Below, one piece after another: positions 6,734 through 10,011 of a stretch of 10,011 nucleotides of DNA. A program made the translations under genes and the position numbers. Location of the stretch: positions 1 to 10,011 of the forward strand of contig JAFULE010000074.1 of assembly GCA_017483235.1 (NCBI GenBank), written 5' to 3'. This stretch comes from Faecalibacterium sp. (GTDB lineage Bacteria; Bacillota; Clostridia; Oscillospirales; Ruminococcaceae). The notes below the pieces were generated by a model that was given only the letters and a program-made list of their open reading frames with translations, was not told where the DNA came from and ran no database searches. Position 1 is the stretch's first letter. Each line of letters starts with the position of its first letter.

Positions 6734-7978
6734 ATGAGCACTGTAAAACGCCCCCTGGACGGCATTAAGGTGGTTGAGCTTGCCACCTTTATTGCCGGCC
6801 CCTGCTGCGCCCGTTATCTGGCCGATCTGGGTGCCGATGTTGTTAAGGTAGAAGCCCCCGCCGGCGACCCCCTGCGCTACACCGCAGTGAACGAAGGCCG
6901 CCCCTTTGGCGATAAAGAAGACACCAGCTTCACCCTGGAAAACACCGGCAAAAAGACCGTTACCCTGAACACCAAGACCCCGGCCGGCCGCGAAGCGCTG
7001 GAAAAGCTGATCGCACAGGCAGATGTATTCATCACCAACTGGCGTCAGCCCGCACTGAAACGCGCCGCACTGGACTACGAGACCCTGAAGGTAAAGTACC
7101 CCGCACTGGTGATGGGCTATGTGAGCGGCTACGGCGAAAAGGGCCCCGACAAGGACCTGCCCGGCTTTGACTTTACCGCCTATTTTGCCCGCTCGGGCGT
7201 TATGGGCACCCTGTACGACGTGGACAGCATGCCCATGATGCCTCTGGCCGGCTTCGGCGACCATCAGGTGGGCATGAACCTGGCCAGCGGTATTCTGGCC
7301 GCGCTGCTGCGCGCCAAGATGACCGGTCAGGGCGATCAGGTTGTGGTCAGCCTGTACCACAGCGGCGTGTGGGATGTTTCGCTGTATCTGCAGGCCTCCC
7401 AGTACGGTGACCCGCTGCAGCAGTACCCCATCAGCCGCAAGCTGATCACCAACCCCCTGAACGTGGCCCACAAAACCAGCGACGGCCGCTGGCTGCAGTT
7501 CTCGATGCCCCAGTACGACAAGCTGTACAACAAGTTCGTGGGCGAAGTGCTGCAGCGCGAGGACCTGGTGAACAATCCCAAGTTCTACCCGCAGGTTAAC
7601 CTGCAGGCCAATCTGGTGGAATTCTATGATATTTTTGCCGGCGAGGTTGCCAAGCACGACGCCGCCTACTGGGCCGACGCCATGACCAAAGCCGACCTGC
7701 CCTTTGCCGTCTGCCAGACCTGGAACGAAGTTATGAACGACCCGCAGGCATGGGGCAGCGATATTCTGGCCAAGGTCACCTTCCCCAACGGCAACGAGCG
7801 CACTATGGTGCGCACCCCGGTTCTGTTTGCCGAAACCGAGCTGCCCCCTTATGAACGCGGCCACTTCCTGGGTGAGGACACCCGCACCGTGCTGGCCGAT
7901 CTGGGCTACACCGCCGAGCAGGTGGACGCCATGATCGCCGCCGGCGAGGCCACCGACGTGATTCGCGTTGGCAAATAA
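6734..7978 (+). CDS. Family III (CaiB/BaiF) CoA-transferase, FldA/HadA-like
   Basis: A 414-residue cytoplasmic CoA-transferase predicted to move CoA from the enoyl-CoA product to the incoming 2-hydroxyacid, keeping the dehydratase cycle going without ATP for activation. The N-terminus has the family start GIKVVELATFIAGP (10-23) and VKVEAPAGDPLRYTA (37-51). TNWRQPALKRAALDYETLK (101-119) and GYGEKGPDKDLPGFDFTA (132-149) follow. The expected catalytic aspartate is Asp176 in GFGDHQVGM, and NERTMVRTPVLF is near 354-365. These phrases closely recall clostridial FldA (cinnamoyl-CoA:phenyllactate CoA-transferase) and HadA; this is from memory, not an alignment. GGAG lies 9 bases before ATG 6734. It is the last operon gene, followed by a terminator. 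The FldA likeness hints at an aryl- or branched-chain 2-hydroxyacid substrate. Confidence 0.94.
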   Translation: MSTVKRPLDGIKVVELATFIAGPCCARYLADLGADVVKVEAPAGDPLRYTAVNEGRPFGDKEDTSFTLENTGKKTVTLNTKTPAGREALEKLIAQADVFITNWRQPALKRAALDYETLKVKYPALVMGYVSGYGEKGPDKDLPGFDFTAYFARSGVMGTLYDVDSMPMMPLAGFGDHQVGMNLASGILAALLRAKMTGQGDQVVVSLYHSGVWDVSLYLQASQYGDPLQQYPISRKLITNPLNVAHKTSDGRWLQFSMPQYDKLYNKFVGEVLQREDLVNNPKFYPQVNLQANLVEFYDIFAGEVAKHDAAYWADAMTKADLPFAVCQTWNEVMNDPQAWGSDILAKVTFPNGNERTMVRTPVLFAETELPPYERGHFLGEDTRTVLADLGYTAEQVDAMIAAGEATDVIRVGK

Positions 7979-8017
7979 TCTCTGACATTCTTCTACAATT
8001 TTCTTTCTCTTCCAAGT

Positions 8018-8072
8018 GCAAAGGCTGCCGCTGAACTTCAGCGGCAGCCTTTGCCATTTTGGGATATTTTTT
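8018..8072 (+). terminator. Terminator of the dehydratase operon
   Basis: A long perfect inverted repeat (GCAAAGGCTGCCGCTGAA at 8018-8035 and its complement at 8037-8054), with a practical stem of about 16 bp, is followed by T-rich sequence (CATTTTGGGATATTTTTT). It lies in the 96-base gap between convergent genes. On the minus strand no clean T-run follows the stem, so termination of the MATE gene here is less certain. Confidence 0.85.
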
Positions 8073-8074
8073 CT

Positions 8075-9397
8075 TCAGCGTTTGATCAGGGCCTTGTTCC
8101 GCCACACGCCGCTTTTCCATCGGATGTACATACATACTGCCCGCGAACACTCATCCAGCGCCATGCCGATGTAAGCCCCTGCCGCCATCAGCCCCATTTG
8201 CAGACCAAACAGCCATGTGCCGCCCACCGCGCACAAGAACATAAAGATAATGCCGATGATGCTGGTGAACAGTGCGTCGCCGCTGGTTTTCAGTGCACTG
8301 CCGTACACCATATTCACCGCACGGCCAACTTCCAGCGCCACATCGATCCAGAGCAGCCGGTTCACCAGCGCGATCATGGCAGGGTCGTCGGTCAGCAGGC
8401 GCAGAATGGGGGTGCCAAAGGCCGCAAAGAAAAATGCCACAGCAAACGAAACCAGAATGCCGATGTTGCCGGCCTTCCGGGTGCCTTTGTCGCATTGGTC
8501 AAACTCCCCTGCGCCGATCCGCCAACCGGTCAGAATGGCGTTTGCCTGCGAAAGCGCAGCCCCCACACAGGCCGAAAGCATATTCAGAACCATGGCGTAA
8601 GACCGGGCGGTCACATTGATGCCTTCGGCATCCATTTGATTCAGAAAACGCACCACCAGCGCAACGGCCAGACTGTACAGGGCCGATTCCAGCGCCGAGG
8701 GCAGGCCGATCTTCAGGATCTGACCTGCGATCTGCCGATTTCCGATGCGGTGGGTCAGTGTTCGGGCATCCACAAGCCAGACCGAAGTCACCAGCACGAT
8801 CAGCAGGTTGACCGCACGGCTCAGTGCGGTGGCAAGGGCTACACCGGCTACCCCCATGTCAAAGCCATACAGGAAGACGGCATTCAGCACCAGATTCATC
8901 AGATTGCAGATGACAGCCGCCGCCATGGCCGGACGGGTATGGCCAAAGGCGCGCAGATAGTTGGAAAAGATGGGGGTAAGGGCGTTCAGCAGGCTGGTGC
9001 CGCCCACAATGCGCAGGTACACCGCTGCATGGGGCCGCAGCGCCGGGGCAATGCCGGCAAGGTCGGCCACCGGTTCGGCAAAGAAAAACAGCCCCACCGA
9101 AAGCAGCACGCCCAGCGCACCGTTGAACAGCAGGCCAATGCGGCGGGCCTGATAAGCCACGCCGGGTTGGTCCGCCCCGATGTACTGGGTCATGACCGCA
9201 ATCATACCCGAAGAAATGACCGAAAACACCATGATAAACAGATTAAGGTAGCTGGTTGCGGTGCCCACCGCACCAACCGCCTGACTGCTGACCGAGGAAA
9301 GCATAACCGTATCCACCATGCCGGTGAGCATGGAAAACAGCAGCTCCAGAAAAATGGGCAGAAACAGCTGCAGCAGGGTTTTGCGTTCTTTTTGCAT
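8075..9397 (-). CDS. MATE-family multidrug/metabolite efflux transporter
   Basis: A 440-residue inner-membrane antiporter with the length and twelve-helix pattern of the MATE family, which exports cations, drugs or metabolites using a Na+ or H+ gradient. The first half starts LFLPIFLELLFSMLTGMVDTVMLSS (residues 11-35 region) with the typical GTA..Y and AVMTQYIGA stretches. The repeat in the second half starts near KIGLPSALESALYSLAV, with ALSQANAILTGWRIGAG as the counterpart of the first-half AVMTQYIGA loop. The ATG at 9397 is preferred, with GGAGG 5 bases upstream; a TTG at 9409 would overlap that site. A TACAAT at 9434-9429 could be a -10, but I see no good -35. It is transcribed towards the dehydratase operon and there is no sign that the two work together. 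The exported substrate is unknown. Confidence 0.92.
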   Translation of the reverse strand: MQKERKTLLQLFLPIFLELLFSMLTGMVDTVMLSSVSSQAVGAVGTATSYLNLFIMVFSVISSGMIAVMTQYIGADQPGVAYQARRIGLLFNGALGVLLSVGLFFFAEPVADLAGIAPALRPHAAVYLRIVGGTSLLNALTPIFSNYLRAFGHTRPAMAAAVICNLMNLVLNAVFLYGFDMGVAGVALATALSRAVNLLIVLVTSVWLVDARTLTHRIGNRQIAGQILKIGLPSALESALYSLAVALVVRFLNQMDAEGINVTARSYAMVLNMLSACVGAALSQANAILTGWRIGAGEFDQCDKGTRKAGNIGILVSFAVAFFFAAFGTPILRLLTDDPAMIALVNRLLWIDVALEVGRAVNMVYGSALKTSGDALFTSIIGIIFMFLCAVGGTWLFGLQMGLMAAGAYIGMALDECSRAVCMYIRWKSGVWRNKALIKR

Positions 9398-9520
9398 AGG
9401 TTCCTCCAAAGAAGCTTTGGCAAAAAAGATTGTATTCTTCGTCCATTCTACACCCTTTCTGTGTAAAAAACAGCCCCTTTGTTTTGATTTTCCGTCATGC
9501 GCTGTTTTTTTGTACCGAAC

Positions 9521-9554
9521 AAAAAGTGCCCCGCAGCCATTGGCTGCGGGGCAC
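9521..9554 (-). terminator. Terminator of the F420-0 ligase-like gene
   Basis: A 14-bp perfect inverted repeat (GTGCCCCGCAGCCA at 9526-9539, complement at 9541-9554; effective loop about 3 bases) begins about 18 bases after the stop codon. On the minus strand it is followed by five T. It separates this gene from the MATE gene downstream. Confidence 0.9.
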
Positions 9555-9572
9555 CTGAGTTACAGATGCAGA

Positions 9573-10011
9573 TTATTCGGTGGTGTAGTTGTCGAAGTAG
9601 CCCTGAATATAGATGATGGGGGTGCCCTTGTCGCCCGAGCCGGAGGTCAGGTCGCACAGCGAACCGATCAGGTCGGTCAGCTGACGGGGGGTGGTGCCCT
9701 CAGAAGCCATGTTGCCCACAAGGTCGGCATCCTTCTTGGTGATGGAGTCCTTGATGGCGGCCTTCAGAGCCTCGCCGGACAGGTCGGCAAAGTCGTTGTC
9801 GGCCAGATACTTCAGCTTCAGCTCGTTGGGGGTGCCTTCCAGGCCGGCAGTGTAAGCGGGCGAAACCACAGGGTCAGCCAGCTCCCAGATCTTGCCGACG
9901 GGGTCCTTAAAGGCGCCGTCGCCGTACACCATGACCTCAACATGCTTGCCGGTCTTGGCCAGCATCTTGGCCTGGATCTCTTCCACCATGCCCTGTCAGG
10001 CACGGGGGAAC
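9573..10011 (-). CDS. Coenzyme F420-0:L-glutamate ligase (CofE)-like protein, C-terminal part, possibly interrupted
   Basis: From ATG 9989 to TAA at 9573 the frame gives 138 residues that match the C-terminal part of the Firmicutes CofE-like family: HVEVMVYGDGAFKDPVGKIW, ELADPVVSPAYTAGLEGTPNE, LVGNMASEGTTPRQLTDLIG and LCDLTSGSGDKGTP, ending IQGYFDNYTTE. CofE enzymes add glutamate to F420-0 by a GTP-dependent amide ligation; the Firmicutes versions are widely named after them although most such hosts are not known to make F420, so the reaction is uncertain. The full protein should be near 400 residues and run past the right edge. Upstream of the ATG the same frame reads F-P-R-A-stop-Q-G-M, with TGA at 9996-9998 in what looks like conserved PRA..GMVEEIQ coding sequence. 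This may be a nonsense mutation or a sequence error near the window edge. No ribosome binding site supports ATG 9989 as a true start. Confidence 0.82.

Noticed and set aside
7979..8074. Operon terminator region considered as a small RNA or repeat element
   Set aside because: The long stem and T-rich tail directly after the last operon gene are fully explained as a terminator; no other copy of the repeat is in the window.
9406..9420. Small inverted repeat CCAAAG-aag-CTTTGG next to the MATE ribosome binding site, considered as a translational switch
   Set aside because: A 6-bp stem with a 3-base loop that covers only the first two bases of GGAGG is too weak to claim regulation.
8051..9466. 471-codon plus-strand open frame opposite the MATE gene
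   Set aside because: The protein is rich in His, Gln, Arg and Gly with no recognisable motif, and the minus strand encodes an obvious twelve-helix transporter.

Overview
The window looks like the chromosome of a gut Firmicute of the Oscillospiraceae/Ruminococcaceae kind (Faecalibacterium, Subdoligranulum, Gemmiger). The grounds are strong GGAGG ribosome binding sites, moderately high GC with GC-rich third positions, a GHKL/LytTR two-component pair, an oxygen-sensitive 2-hydroxyacyl-CoA dehydratase and a Firmicutes-type F420-0 ligase-like gene. The genus is an inference. No rRNA, tRNA, CRISPR array, insertion sequence or phage gene was seen.

Layout, left to right. (1) 3-311 (+): C-terminal end of a membrane protein, closed by a bidirectional terminator at 334-373. 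(2) 377-2379 (-): a two-component operon, response regulator then histidine kinase, overlapping by ATGA. The regulator reading frame carries an in-frame amber codon (TAG, 2212-2214) directly before the expected phosphoacceptor Asp57, so it is annotated as a broken or recoded gene. (3) 2548-3282 (-): a GntR-family regulator of the FadR/FCD type. (4) 3283-3532: a 250-base divergent control region with candidate promoters in both directions and a perfect 19-base FadR-like palindrome just after the rightward promoter. (5) 3533-7978 (+): a four-gene operon for reductive 2-hydroxyacid metabolism: ATP-dependent activase, two dehydratase subunits and a family III CoA-transferase very like FldA/HadA. 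It ends at a strong hairpin (8018-8072). (6) 8075-9397 (-): a MATE-family transporter. (7) 9573-10011 (-): the C-terminal part of an F420-0:glutamate ligase-like protein with an apparent in-frame TGA at 9996-9998.

How the genes fit together: the CoA-transferase should load CoA onto a (R)-2-hydroxyacid, taking it from the 2-enoyl-CoA product. The activase uses ATP to inject one low-potential electron into the dehydratase, which removes water from the 2-hydroxyacyl-CoA. The GntR regulator probably represses the operon and is released by a pathway acid or CoA ester. The 2-hydroxyacid dehydrogenase and the enoyl-CoA reductase/Etf genes that complete the known Stickland-type pathways are not in the window, so the substrate (aryl-lactate, 2-hydroxyisocaproate, 2-hydroxyglutarate or another) stays open.

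The observations most worth a second look are the amber codon beside the phosphorylation site of the response regulator, the FadR-like operator linking the GntR protein to the dehydratase operon, and the second unexpected stop codon in the ligase-like gene.
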